Of a stretch of 8,958 bases of DNA, positions 1-6,570 are shown piece after piece. Both the position numbers and the translations under genes were made by a program. The notes under the pieces are model-generated. The model was not told the origin of the DNA, made no database searches, and saw only the letters and a list, made by a program, of their open reading frames with translations. The DNA is from an uncultured Anaerosporobacter sp. (GTDB taxonomy: Bacteria > Bacillota > Clostridia > Lachnospirales > Lachnospiraceae), in the NCBI GenBank assembly GCA_945787925.1, contig CALZJY010000062.1:1-8958 (forward strand). The letters are read 5' to 3'. Positions within the stretch are counted from its first letter, which is position 1; the number at the start of each line of letters is the position of its first letter.

Positions 1-178
1 TTTTAGGTCCAGAACGTAAACAAAGTCAAATGGAAGTTTCACGACGGTATCCATTGTTGGCCTTGCCTATAGCAGACAGGGTGCTGTTAAATTGGTGGAA
101 CAAATTGCGCTAGATATCTATAATCAAACGGATGACTTTAGTGCGAAAGACTTTTTCTTCGAGTTTGCAAATAACTAA
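1..178 (+). CDS. 3' end of an unidentified gene, possibly frameshifted
   Basis: The last 52 codons before the TAA at 176-178 read as a plausible protein tail: a small hydrophobic stretch (TVSIVGLAY), a helix-like part (GAVKLVEQIALDIYNQ) and an acidic, aromatic end (FFFEFANN). This frame is closed upstream by a TAA at 17-19 and has no convincing start codon after it. The first bases read openly in the next frame (LGPERKQS), and that frame closes at a TAG at 111-113. Joining the two frames near bases 20-30 would give one continuous tail, so a one-base frameshift (real mutation or assembly error) is my inference. I do not recognise the family. The following gene starts 20 bases after the stop with no room for a promoter, so co-transcription is likely. 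Confidence 0.35.
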
Positions 179-198
179 AATCATTGGGGTGTGAATAG

Positions 199-1131
199 TT
201 GCTTGGCATCATATTATTAATATTAAAAATTATTGGAATTGCAATAGCAGCGATCCTTGGTTTGTTGTTATTTGTTGTACTGCTGGTCTTATTTGTACCC
301 ATCCGATATCGAGGAGAAGTGCATAAGAGGCAAGAGATACAGGCTGAGGGCAAGGTGAGCTGGCTATTGGGCGTAATCCTATTTCGTATCAGGTATACGG
401 AACAGGGAACGAAGTATGCACTTCGGATTTGTGGATTCAAATTGTTTTCGGATGAGCCAAGAAAAAGACGGCGGAAACCGAAGGAGAAAATAAAAGCAAA
501 GAAAATAGCCGTAGAAGAGGCGAAGGAGATAGATGAGAAGGGTGTGGAGGAAGTGAAGAACGAATCTGCACCGGTTCAGTTATCAAAGGGACCATTGCCA
601 GAAAAGAATGTGGCAGAAGAGTCGCAGGAAAAACAGGTAATTGAGGAAACGGCTAAAAAGAAATCATCCATAAAGGAAAAGTGGAAGGATTTCTGTGAAA
701 AAGTAAAAAGTATAAAACGTAAAATACGAGATATGCTAATAATGATAAAAGGGATTTTTCATAAGATTGGAGCGGTAAAACGCTTTATCTTTGATTATCA
801 CAACCGTCCAGGGTTTAAGGTGATTTTTCGGGAAGTAAAGGCGTTGCTAAAGCACATCTTTCCGACAAAATATAAAGCCTATATCCATTTTGGAATGGAA
901 GACCCTAGCCAGACAGGACAGATTCTAGGTGCAGTATGTGCAATCTATCCTAGTATTATCTCTAAAGTATCTATGTATCCAGATTTTGAACAGGAGATAC
1001 TAGAGGGAGATTTTGAAGGACGTGGTAGGATCCGGATTTTTACGGTGCTTGTAATGGTATTACGAGTAGTTATGAATAAAGAATTTAAAATTGTATGGAA
1101 TAATATCAAGAATTTGAAGGAGGAGTTATAA
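199..1131 (+). CDS. DUF2953 (YtfI-like) membrane protein
   Basis: Predicted membrane-anchored protein of 310 residues. Residues about 3-33 form one long hydrophobic segment, followed by a basic VPIRYRG boundary that suggests an N-terminal anchor with the rest in the cytoplasm. Residues about 84-180 are a very Lys/Glu-rich, low-complexity linker. The C-terminal third carries the block FGMEDPSQTG (231-240), which resembles the conserved FGxxDPxxTG of DUF2953, then a GRGRIRI strand and a hydrophobic stretch (281-292). The TTG start is chosen because GGGGTG at 186-191 is well spaced and no in-frame ATG gives the full membrane segment. In B. subtilis the DUF2953 gene ytfI sits beside ytfJ, and the same pairing is seen here: the stop overlaps the gerW ATG by one base. 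The biochemical role is unknown; a sporulation link is inferred from the neighbour. Confidence 0.85.
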   Translation: MLGIILLILKIIGIAIAAILGLLLFVVLLVLFVPIRYRGEVHKRQEIQAEGKVSWLLGVILFRIRYTEQGTKYALRICGFKLFSDEPRKRRRKPKEKIKAKKIAVEEAKEIDEKGVEEVKNESAPVQLSKGPLPEKNVAEESQEKQVIEETAKKKSSIKEKWKDFCEKVKSIKRKIRDMLIMIKGIFHKIGAVKRFIFDYHNRPGFKVIFREVKALLKHIFPTKYKAYIHFGMEDPSQTGQILGAVCAIYPSIISKVSMYPDFEQEILEGDFEGRGRIRIFTVLVMVLRVVMNKEFKIVWNNIKNLKEEL

Positions 1132-1496
1132 TGGCAGACAAAACAACATTTAGTAATACGTTAGAGTCTTTGTTTAAGGGAATGGATAGTTTTATCACAA
1201 CAAAGACTGTCGTAGGAGATGCAATCAAAATGGAGGATGGAACAATTATTCTTCCTCTTGCCGATGTCAGTTTTGGCGTTGGTGCCGGAGTATTCCAAAA
1301 TGATGATATCAAAAAAAATAACGGAGGTGGCGGACTTGGTGGTAAAATCACTCCAAGCTCCGTGCTTATTATTAAAGATGGAACTACAAAACTTGTGAAT
1401 GTGAAAAACCAAGATACGATTACGAAAATCCTTGATATGGTTCCAGATTTTGTGAATAAATTTACAAAGGGAAATGATTCCACCGACGAAATTTAA
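1131..1496 (+). CDS. gerW: GerW family sporulation protein (YtfJ)
   Basis: Protein of 121 residues of the Spore_YtfJ family. Recognisable blocks are an N-terminal helix with LESLFKGMDSFI, then VVGDAIKMEDGTIILPLADVSFGVGAG (about 28-53), a glycine-rich linker GGGGLGG (65-71), and the strand TPSSVLIIKDG (75-84) before a C-terminal VPDFVNKF helix. B. subtilis GerW is made in the forespore and is needed for normal germinant response; the molecular activity is not known. The ATG overlaps the upstream TAA (TAATG), and a strong GAAGGAGG lies at 1116-1123 inside the DUF2953 gene, so translation is coupled. No terminator hairpin follows the stop, and the rpmB promoter begins 18 bases later, so some read-through into rpmB is possible. 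Confidence 0.92.
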   Translation: MADKTTFSNTLESLFKGMDSFITTKTVVGDAIKMEDGTIILPLADVSFGVGAGVFQNDDIKKNNGGGGLGGKITPSSVLIIKDGTTKLVNVKNQDTITKILDMVPDFVNKFTKGNDSTDEI

Positions 1497-1514
1497 AAAA
1501 AATAAAATAAGTAC

Positions 1515-1543
1515 TTGCATAATGCGTCGTCTTCTGTTAGAAT
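1515..1543 (+). promoter_or_regulatory. Sigma-A-type promoter of rpmB
   Basis: TTGCAT at 1515-1520 and TAGAAT at 1538-1543 are separated by 17 bases. The -10 box matches TATAAT at five of six positions; the -35 box matches only TTG. The likely start near 1550 leaves a leader of about 75 bases before rpmB. It sits in an A-rich gap just after gerW, consistent with rpmB being expressed independently of the sporulation unit upstream. Confidence 0.6.
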
Positions 1544-1610
1544 ACAATTTGTGTGTAAGTCGTGTAACTATATTATGTTTCCTTTGCGAAACAGTACAGG
1601 AAATTACGCT

Positions 1611-1619
1611 AAGGAGGTG
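1611..1619 (+). promoter_or_regulatory. Ribosome binding site of rpmB
   Basis: AAGGAGGTG is an almost perfect anti-16S match, ending 6 bases before the ATG at 1626. It fixes the L28 start at 1626, rather than at the in-frame upstream ATG at 1515, which lies within the promoter and has no such site. Confidence 0.85.
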
Positions 1620-1625
1620 CTTTCA

Positions 1626-1811
1626 ATGGCTAAATGTGCAATTTGCGAAAAAGGTGCTCACTTTGGTAATGCTGTGAGTCATTCACATAGAAGAAGCAAT
1701 AAAATGTGGAAATCTAATGTAAAATCTGTAAAGGTTAAAGTTAACGGAGCTGCAAAGAAAATGTATGTTTGTACTTCATGCCTTAGATCAGGTTTAGTTG
1801 AACGTGCTTAA
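1626..1811 (+). CDS. rpmB: 50S ribosomal protein L28, four-cysteine type
   Basis: Component of the large ribosomal subunit, 61 residues, the normal length for Firmicute L28. It starts MAKCAICEKG, has the basic core SHSHRRSNKMWKSN (residues 18-31) and ends CTSCLRSGLVERA. Two CxxC pairs (C4/C7 and C49/C52) mark the zinc-binding C+ form of the protein. The start is fixed by the strong ribosome binding site just upstream. The gene is monocistronic by layout: its own promoter before, a strong hairpin terminator after. In B. subtilis rpmB also neighbours yloU and yloV, although in opposite orientation. Confidence 0.97.
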   Translation: MAKCAICEKGAHFGNAVSHSHRRSNKMWKSNVKSVKVKVNGAAKKMYVCTSCLRSGLVERA

Positions 1812-1844
1812 TTAACATAACGAGTTAGCATTGTTAGAGTAGAG

Positions 1845-1882
1845 AGGGATTCAAAATGCATTTGTGTTTTGAATCCCTTTTA
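1845..1882 (+). terminator. Rho-independent terminator after rpmB
   Basis: A perfect 12-bp stem pairs AGGGATTCAAAA (1845-1856) with TTTTGAATCCCT (1867-1878) around a 10-base loop, followed by TTTATG. It lies 33 bases after the rpmB stop. It also lies just past the 3' end of the minus-strand small gene, so it may serve both convergent units, although the T tract is weaker in that direction. Confidence 0.85.
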
Positions 1883-1903
1883 TGTTTGCAAAAAAATAAA
1901 AAT

Positions 1904-2041
1904 TTAAGAACAAAAAAGGTTATATCCGAGAAGTAAACAACCTATGATGATCAGGATTGCCAGCAAGCCGTTGGTGATAAAAAGCATGAATGTCATGCCG
2001 ATAGCTATCCAGAAAAGAATAAAGCCAATCATCCGCTTCAT
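1904..2041 (-). CDS. Small hydrophobic membrane protein, 45 residues
   Basis: An uninterrupted minus-strand frame runs from the ATG (2039-2041) to a TAA (1904-1906). The product starts MKRMIGFILFWIAIGM and ends GYNLFCS. After a Lys/Arg N-terminus nearly the whole chain is hydrophobic: residues 5-22 and about 25-39, split by a polar TNG turn, so one long or two short membrane segments. A modest ribosome binding site, GGAAGTG, sits about 6 bases upstream in the gene's direction. The positive-start, hydrophobic-core, Gly-Tyr-Asn-Leu-Phe-Cys ending resembles unnamed small membrane proteins I recall from Lachnospiraceae, but this is recollection, not a search. It converges on rpmB and shares the intergenic terminator. 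Function unknown. A frame this short could be chance, but the composition argues for a real protein. Confidence 0.68.
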   Translation of the reverse strand: MKRMIGFILFWIAIGMTFMLFITNGLLAILIIIGCLLLGYNLFCS

Positions 2042-2143
2042 TTTTAACACTTCCGATAACGGGGAATCTTATATAAAATATATGCTTAACTTTAAAAAAT
2101 AGGAATGTGTGAGAAGTGTATTTGGTAATTTTAAAATAAATTA

Positions 2144-2172
2144 TTTCATTTTTGAAGAAATAAGGGTATAAT
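2144..2172 (+). promoter_or_regulatory. Promoter of the asp23-fakA unit
   Basis: A perfect TATAAT at 2167-2172 lies in a very AT-rich gap about 100 bases before the Asp23-family gene. At 17 bases upstream the -35 region is only a poor match (TTTCAT, 2144-2149). The leader of about 95 bases holds a small perfect hairpin, ATTCT-AAG-AGAAT (2234-2246). Confidence 0.55.
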
Positions 2173-2273
2173 ATAACAATGAGAATTTCAGCTTAAGAGA
2201 TTCTTATTATTTCATACATCAAATGTGGTCGATATTCTAAGAGAATGTGGCTGTATAAAAATGGAGGGTTAAT

Positions 2274-2630
2274 ATGAAAGGACATATGAATACTCAAATC
2301 GGTGAGATTTTAATTGATAATGATGTAATAGCCAAATATGCCGGCTCTAGCGCTGTAGAGTCTTTCGGTGTAGTAGGAATGGCTTCAGTGAATGTAAAAG
2401 ACGGCATTGTTAATTTATTAAAAAGAGAAAATATCAGCCATGGTGTAAACGTTGTGGTTGAAGACAACAAAATTTCTATCGATCTTCATATTATTGTAGC
2501 ATATGGGGTAAGTATCTCTGCAGTATCAGATAACTTAATTAATAATGTAAAATATAAAGTAGAAGAATTTACAGGGCTTACTGTAGAAAAAATTCGTATC
2601 TTAGTAGAAGGTGTTCGTGTAATCGACTAA
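2274..2630 (+). CDS. Asp23/Gls24 family envelope stress response protein (YloU-like)
   Basis: Protein of 118 residues with the Asp23 family pattern: an N-terminal TQIGEILIDNDVIAKYAG, a VKDGIVNLL strand, a hydrophobic ISIDLHIIVAYGVSIS strand (residues 67-82), then VSDNLINNVKYKVEEFTGLTVEKIRILVEGVRV (84-116), the usual helix and final strand. It is soluble, with no signal peptide. ATG 2274 is chosen over the in-frame ATG at 2286 because GGAGGG (2263-2268) ends 5 bases before it. In B. subtilis the equivalent yloU lies directly before yloV (fakA), as here with a 45-base gap. Asp23 proteins are tied to the cell envelope in staphylococci; the role of YloU-type members is not settled, and the pairing with a fatty-acid kinase hints at membrane lipid use. 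Confidence 0.92.
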   Translation: MKGHMNTQIGEILIDNDVIAKYAGSSAVESFGVVGMASVNVKDGIVNLLKRENISHGVNVVVEDNKISIDLHIIVAYGVSISAVSDNLINNVKYKVEEFTGLTVEKIRILVEGVRVID

Positions 2631-2659
2631 TTTCGAAACGAGTATAATGATGTAACATT

Positions 2660-2666
2660 AAGGAGG
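2660..2666 (+). promoter_or_regulatory. Ribosome binding site that fixes the GTG start of fakA
   Basis: AAGGAGG ends 9 bases before the GTG at 2676. No ATG lies nearby in frame, and the frame from GTG gives the expected DhaL N-terminus, so GTG is the start. Confidence 0.8.
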
Positions 2667-2675
2667 AACAAATCG

Positions 2676-4346
2676 GTGGTTATTAATAATATTGATGCCA
2701 AAATGCTTCAAAAGTGTTTTTTAGCTGGAGCACAGAGTATAGAAGCACAAAAGGAATATATTAATGAACTAAACGTATTTCCAGTCCCAGATGGTGACAC
2801 AGGAACAAATATGACTTTAACAATTATTTCAGCAGCGAAAGAAGTAGGTAGTATTGAAGAACCTACTATGGAGTCTGTTGCAAAAGCAATTTCTAGTGGT
2901 TCTTTAAGAGGTGCCAGAGGTAACTCAGGCGTTATCTTATCTCAGTTATTCCGTGGATTCACGAAAGAAATCAAAGAGGAAGAAACAATTACAGTACCAG
3001 TAATGGCGACTGCATTTGAAAGAGCCGTAGAAACAGCATATAAAGCAGTTATGAAACCGAAGGAAGGTACAATTTTAACAGTAGCGAAAGCTGGTGCTAC
3101 AAAAGCAGCAGAGCTTGCAACTGAGACAGAAGATTTAGTATACTTCTGCGAAGAAGTATTAAAATATATGGAAGAAGTATTAGGACAAACTCCAGAAATG
3201 CTTCCAGTATTAAAAGAAGCTGGGGTTGTTGACTCTGGTGGACAAGGACTTGTAACAGTTCTTCAAGGTGCATTTGATGCATTATGCGGAAAAGAAGTGA
3301 AGATTACAATCACTCCAAGTACAAAACCTACAGTAAAGACTACAACAGAAGTACCTGCAGCAGATATTAAATTCGGTTATTGTACAGAATTCATCATTAT
3401 GGTGGAAAAAGAGTATGATATGCAAACAGAACATGAATTCAAAGCATATCTTGAATCCATCGGTGACAGTATCGTAGTGGTATCCGATGACGATATCGTT
3501 AAGGTACACGTTCATACAAACGATCCAGGTCTTGCAATTCAAAGAGCGTTAACATATGGTTCTTTAACAAAGATGAAAATCGACAACATGCGCGAAGAGC
3601 ATGAAGAAAGATTAATCAAAGATGCAGAAAAATTAGCTGTACAACAATTAGAAGAAGAACAAGCGAAAGCTGCACAAGCACCTCGTAAAGAAGTGGGATT
3701 CATTTCTGTTTCTATCGGTGAAGGTGTGAATGAAATCTTCAAAGGTTTAGGTGTTGACTATATTATCGAGGGTGGACAAACAATGAACCCATCTACGGAA
3801 GATATGTTAAATGCCATTGATCAAGTAAACGCAGATGTAATCTACGTATTACCAAACAACAAGAACATTATCTTGGCTGCAGAACAAGCAGCAAGCTTGA
3901 CAGAAGACAAGAAGATCATCGTGATTCCTTCTAAGAGTATTCCACAAGGAATTACAGCAATCATCAACTATGTCTTCGATAAATCCGCAGAGGAAAACGC
4001 AGAAAAAATGACAGAAGAAATGAGCCGAGTGAAGAGTGGACAAGTAACATACGCGGTTCGTGACACTTCTATCGATGGCATGACAATCACAAATGGTGAT
4101 ATCATGGGTATCAGCGACAAAGGAATCGTTTCTGTAACGAAAGAAATTAAGACTACAACATTAGACTTGATCGACAAATTAATGGATGACGAAGCTGAAT
4201 TAGTAAGTATCTACTATGGGGAAGACGTTTCTGAAGAAGATGCAAATGAAATTGCAGATGAAGTAACAGAAAAGTACCCAGATGTAGATGTGGAAGTTCA
4301 ATTCGGCGGACAACCAATTTATTATTATGTATTATCTGTAGAGTAA
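2676..4346 (+). CDS. fakA: Fatty acid kinase FakA, DAK2 domain (YloV)
   Basis: Kinase that phosphorylates a fatty acid carried by a FakB/DegV protein, giving acyl-phosphate for phospholipid synthesis by the PlsX/PlsY route. The length of 556 residues is typical. The N-terminal DhaL (DAK2) domain covers about 8-200, with the Mg/ATP motif PVPDGDTGTN (36-45), SLRGARGNSGVILSQ (76-90) and GVVDSGGQG (183-191). The middle domain has the zinc-ligand pattern known from S. aureus FakA: C236 in GYCTEF, then H278 and H280 in KVHVHTNDPG. The C-terminal DegV-like domain runs from about 338 (VGFISVSIGEG) to the end (QPIYYYVLSVE). The start is GTG, fixed by AAGGAGG. It is the second gene of a unit with the Asp23-family gene and ends at a strong terminator. 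No fakB is in the window. Older annotations call it a dihydroxyacetone kinase, which the domain set does not support. Confidence 0.95.
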   Translation: MVINNIDAKMLQKCFLAGAQSIEAQKEYINELNVFPVPDGDTGTNMTLTIISAAKEVGSIEEPTMESVAKAISSGSLRGARGNSGVILSQLFRGFTKEIKEEETITVPVMATAFERAVETAYKAVMKPKEGTILTVAKAGATKAAELATETEDLVYFCEEVLKYMEEVLGQTPEMLPVLKEAGVVDSGGQGLVTVLQGAFDALCGKEVKITITPSTKPTVKTTTEVPAADIKFGYCTEFIIMVEKEYDMQTEHEFKAYLESIGDSIVVVSDDDIVKVHVHTNDPGLAIQRALTYGSLTKMKIDNMREEHEERLIKDAEKLAVQQLEEEQAKAAQAPRKEVGFISVSIGEGVNEIFKGLGVDYIIEGGQTMNPSTEDMLNAIDQVNADVIYVLPNNKNIILAAEQAASLTEDKKIIVIPSKSIPQGITAIINYVFDKSAEENAEKMTEEMSRVKSGQVTYAVRDTSIDGMTITNGDIMGISDKGIVSVTKEIKTTTLDLIDKLMDDEAELVSIYYGEDVSEEDANEIADEVTEKYPDVDVEVQFGGQPIYYYVLSVE

Positions 4347-4351
4347 GATAG

Positions 4352-4396
4352 AAAAGCTAGTAACATATGCCTGTGTTACTAGCTTTTGTTGTTTTT
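4352..4396 (+). terminator. Rho-independent terminator after fakA
   Basis: A perfect 14-bp stem pairs AAAAGCTAGTAACA (4352-4365) with TGTTACTAGCTTTT (4374-4387) around an 8-base loop, followed by GTTGTTTTT. It begins 6 bases after the fakA stop, so recG needs its own promoter. Confidence 0.93.
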
Positions 4397-4409
4397 GAAA
4401 GATAAAAAA

Positions 4410-4421
4410 GAACAAAAGTTC
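4410..4421 (+). promoter_or_regulatory. Candidate LexA (SOS) box upstream of recG
   Basis: GAACAAAAGTTC is a perfect GAAC-N4-GTTC palindrome, the core of the Gram-positive LexA/DinR site (CGAAC-N4-GTTCG); the right flank G is present, the left flank C is not. It lies 20 bases before the recG -35 box. A 4-bp half-site pair can occur by chance, and the box does not overlap the promoter, so SOS control of recG here is a hypothesis. Confidence 0.4.
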
Positions 4422-4441
4422 GATAAAATAGGCGATGACTC

Positions 4442-4470
4442 TTGTCAGATTCTCTTTTTACTATTATAGT
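4442..4470 (+). promoter_or_regulatory. Sigma-A promoter of recG
   Basis: TTGTCA (4442-4447) and TATAGT (4465-4470) are separated by exactly 17 bases; each box matches consensus at five of six positions. Transcription would start near 4477, about 40 bases before the start codon. This follows the fakA terminator and so drives recG and, by close spacing, the AAA gene. Confidence 0.78.
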
Positions 4471-4518
4471 GTATTTAACAAGATGAAAAATAGAGTATTT
4501 ATATAGATGGAGGATGAC

Positions 4519-6555
4519 ATGGTTTTTAGTGATGATATAACATCGATTAAAGGGATTGGCGCGGCAGCAAAGGAAAAGTTTCAGAAGTTATCGATTTTTA
4601 CAGTAGGTGACTTATTAGAGCATTATCCTGTTAATTATGATATCTTTGAACAACTCAGACCGATTGCAACGGTAGAAGAAGGAGAGACGGTTGCAATTGA
4701 AGGGGTGCTGCTTCGACATCCTGAGACAAGAAAAGTTCGTAACTTAAGTATGGTTTCTTGTAGAATCACAGATGGCACCTCAAATATTTACGTAACATGG
4801 TTTAATATGCCGTTTATGGCAAAACAGCTTAAGATGGGAACGCATTATATCTTGCGTGGAAAAGTAATTCGTAAGAATGGATTCTTAAGCATGGATCAGC
4901 CGACGATGTATAGCAGACAGGATTTTACGAATAAGCTTGGTACGATGCAGCCCATTTATTCGTTGACTGCGGGAGTGTCTAATAATCAGCTTACAAAGGC
5001 AATTGGTACTGCATTAAAGGAAGTAGAGGCTCCAAAGGAGCATATTCCATTGGAAATTCGAAAACGTTATGGCCTCATCGATTATAAAAAGGCGCTTCGT
5101 ATGATTCACGCGCCTAAGAACATGGATGAAATGCTAGAAGCAAGACGAAGAATTGTATTTGATGAGTTCTTTACGTTTAGTTTGGCGATTCAATATATGA
5201 AGAACAATCGTGCCATTACGAAGAATGAGAATGTGATGCAGCCAGTCAAGGAATGTGATGAAATTTTAGAACGCCTTCCGTATAAGCTTACTAATGCCCA
5301 GATGAAGGTATGGGAAGAAATTAAGAAAGATGTGGCTTCTGACCATATGATGCAACGATTAGTGCAAGGGGACGTAGGTTCTGGAAAGACAATCGTGGCG
5401 ACGCTTGCGCTTTGTATGGCGGCGAAGAATGGATATCAAAGTTGTCTGATGGTTCCGACAGAAGTACTTGCAAAGCAGCATTATGAAGGAATCGTGGAAT
5501 TGCTTGAACCATTTGGAATTAAGACGGATCTATTAGTTGGTTCTATGACAGTGAAACAAAAAAGAGAAGCCTATGCAAGAATTGCAGCGCATGAGACGGA
5601 TATCGTAATCGGTACCCATGCATTGATTCAAGACAAAGTAGAATATGACCGTCTAGGATTAGTAGTTACTGACGAACAACATCGTTTTGGTGTAAAGCAA
5701 AGAGAAACGCTTGCGGAAAAAGGAGAAAAGCCACATATCTTAGTTATGAGTGCGACTCCGATTCCAAGAACGTTAGCAATCATCCTGTATGGAGATTTGG
5801 ATTTATCAGTGATTGACGAGCTTCCAGCAAACCGTCTTCCGATTAAGAACTGTGTGGTGAATACGAATTATAGACAGACGGCATATCGCTTTATTGAAAA
5901 AGAAGTATTAGACGGAAGACAAGCATACGTGATTTGTCCGATGGTGGAAGAAAGTGAAACGATCGAGGCGGAAAACGTAGTAGAATATACGGCAAAGCTA
6001 AGAGAGGCGCTTAGTCCTTCTATACAAGTAGAGTACCTTCATGGTAAAATGAAAGCGTCGGAAAAAAATGAAATTATGGAACGTTTCAGTAGTGGAGAGA
6101 TTCAAGTCCTTGTATCGACTACGGTAATCGAAGTAGGGGTAAACGTACCGAACTCTACGGTGATGATGGTAGAGAATGCGGAACGATTCGGACTTGCCCA
6201 ACTACACCAGCTTCGCGGCCGTGTAGGGCGTGGAAAGCATCAATCCTATTGTATCTTTGTCAGTGGCTCTAGAAGCAAGGAGACAATGAAACGTTTAGAA
6301 ATATTAAACCATAGCAATGACGGTTTCTATATCGCAGAGGAAGATTTGAAGCTTCGTGGACCTGGAGATATGTTCGGAATTCGTCAAAGTGGAGAAATGG
6401 AATTCAAACTTGCGGATGTATTTAACGATGCAAGTGTGTTAAAGCAGGCCGCTGCGGCAGCAAAAGAGTTCTTAAATGATGAAGAACTGATGAAAAAGAA
6501 ACATGAATATTTAAGAGAGCGTATTACTTCTTATGCCGGACAGACATCGCTATAG
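4519..6555 (+). CDS. recG: ATP-dependent DNA helicase RecG
   Basis: Superfamily 2 helicase that remodels stalled forks and branch-migrates Holliday junctions and D-loops. Numbered from this start, the 678 residues show a helix-hairpin-like N-terminus (SIKGIGAAAKEKF), the OB-fold wedge domain (about 55-145), then the motor: Walker A GDVGSGKT (284-291), DEQHRFG (385-391), SATPIPRT (411-418), STTVIEVGVNVPN (533-545) and QLRGRVGRG (564-572). The RecG-specific TRG region follows with LRGPGDMFGIRQSG (612-625). Length matches B. subtilis RecG (682). The ATG at 4507 is in frame and would add four residues, but TGGAGG at 4508-4513 is a good ribosome binding site for the ATG at 4519, and nothing suitable precedes 4507. 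The stop overlaps the ribosome binding site of the next gene, so the two are probably co-transcribed. All catalytic motifs are intact. Confidence 0.97.
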   Translation: MVFSDDITSIKGIGAAAKEKFQKLSIFTVGDLLEHYPVNYDIFEQLRPIATVEEGETVAIEGVLLRHPETRKVRNLSMVSCRITDGTSNIYVTWFNMPFMAKQLKMGTHYILRGKVIRKNGFLSMDQPTMYSRQDFTNKLGTMQPIYSLTAGVSNNQLTKAIGTALKEVEAPKEHIPLEIRKRYGLIDYKKALRMIHAPKNMDEMLEARRRIVFDEFFTFSLAIQYMKNNRAITKNENVMQPVKECDEILERLPYKLTNAQMKVWEEIKKDVASDHMMQRLVQGDVGSGKTIVATLALCMAAKNGYQSCLMVPTEVLAKQHYEGIVELLEPFGIKTDLLVGSMTVKQKREAYARIAAHETDIVIGTHALIQDKVEYDRLGLVVTDEQHRFGVKQRETLAEKGEKPHILVMSATPIPRTLAIILYGDLDLSVIDELPANRLPIKNCVVNTNYRQTAYRFIEKEVLDGRQAYVICPMVEESETIEAENVVEYTAKLREALSPSIQVEYLHGKMKASEKNEIMERFSSGEIQVLVSTTVIEVGVNVPNSTVMMVENAERFGLAQLHQLRGRVGRGKHQSYCIFVSGSRSKETMKRLEILNHSNDGFYIAEEDLKLRGPGDMFGIRQSGEMEFKLADVFNDASVLKQAAAAAKEFLNDEELMKKKHEYLRERITSYAGQTSL

Positions 6556-6570
6556 GAAGGGGTAAAGAAC

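Noticed and set aside
1161..1547. Open minus-strand frames of 125 and 128 codons opposite gerW
   Set aside because: They are antisense shadows of gerW, lack ribosome binding sites and have unnatural compositions (poly-Pro or Cys/His-rich), while the plus strand is a clear family member.
1578..1603. Possible stem TTTCCT/AGGAAA in the rpmB leader as a ribosomal-protein autoregulatory element
   Set aside because: Only six AT-rich pairs around a 14-base loop; no known L28 leader motif can be recognised.
1474..1677. Plus-strand frame of 67 codons overlapping the end of gerW and the start of rpmB
   Set aside because: It covers the rpmB promoter, leader and start in another frame, has no ribosome binding site and no recognisable protein features.
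2072..2095. Sporulation-type promoter (sigma-E-like CATATATT on the minus strand) for the small membrane protein
   Set aside because: The match is partial and the region is almost pure A/T, so such boxes occur easily; no matching -35 element was found.
2182..2246. Alternating AGAAT and ATTCT segments in the asp23 leader as a switch-like RNA
   Set aside because: Five-base pairs in AT-rich sequence are expected by chance, and no T-tailed terminator or sequestered ribosome binding site goes with them.
3097..3742. Minus-strand frames opposite fakA
   Set aside because: Antisense shadows of a gene with intact kinase motifs; no ribosome binding sites or homologous features.
4507..4518. ATG at 4507 as the recG start
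   Set aside because: No ribosome binding site precedes it, while TGGAGG immediately inside serves the ATG at 4519.
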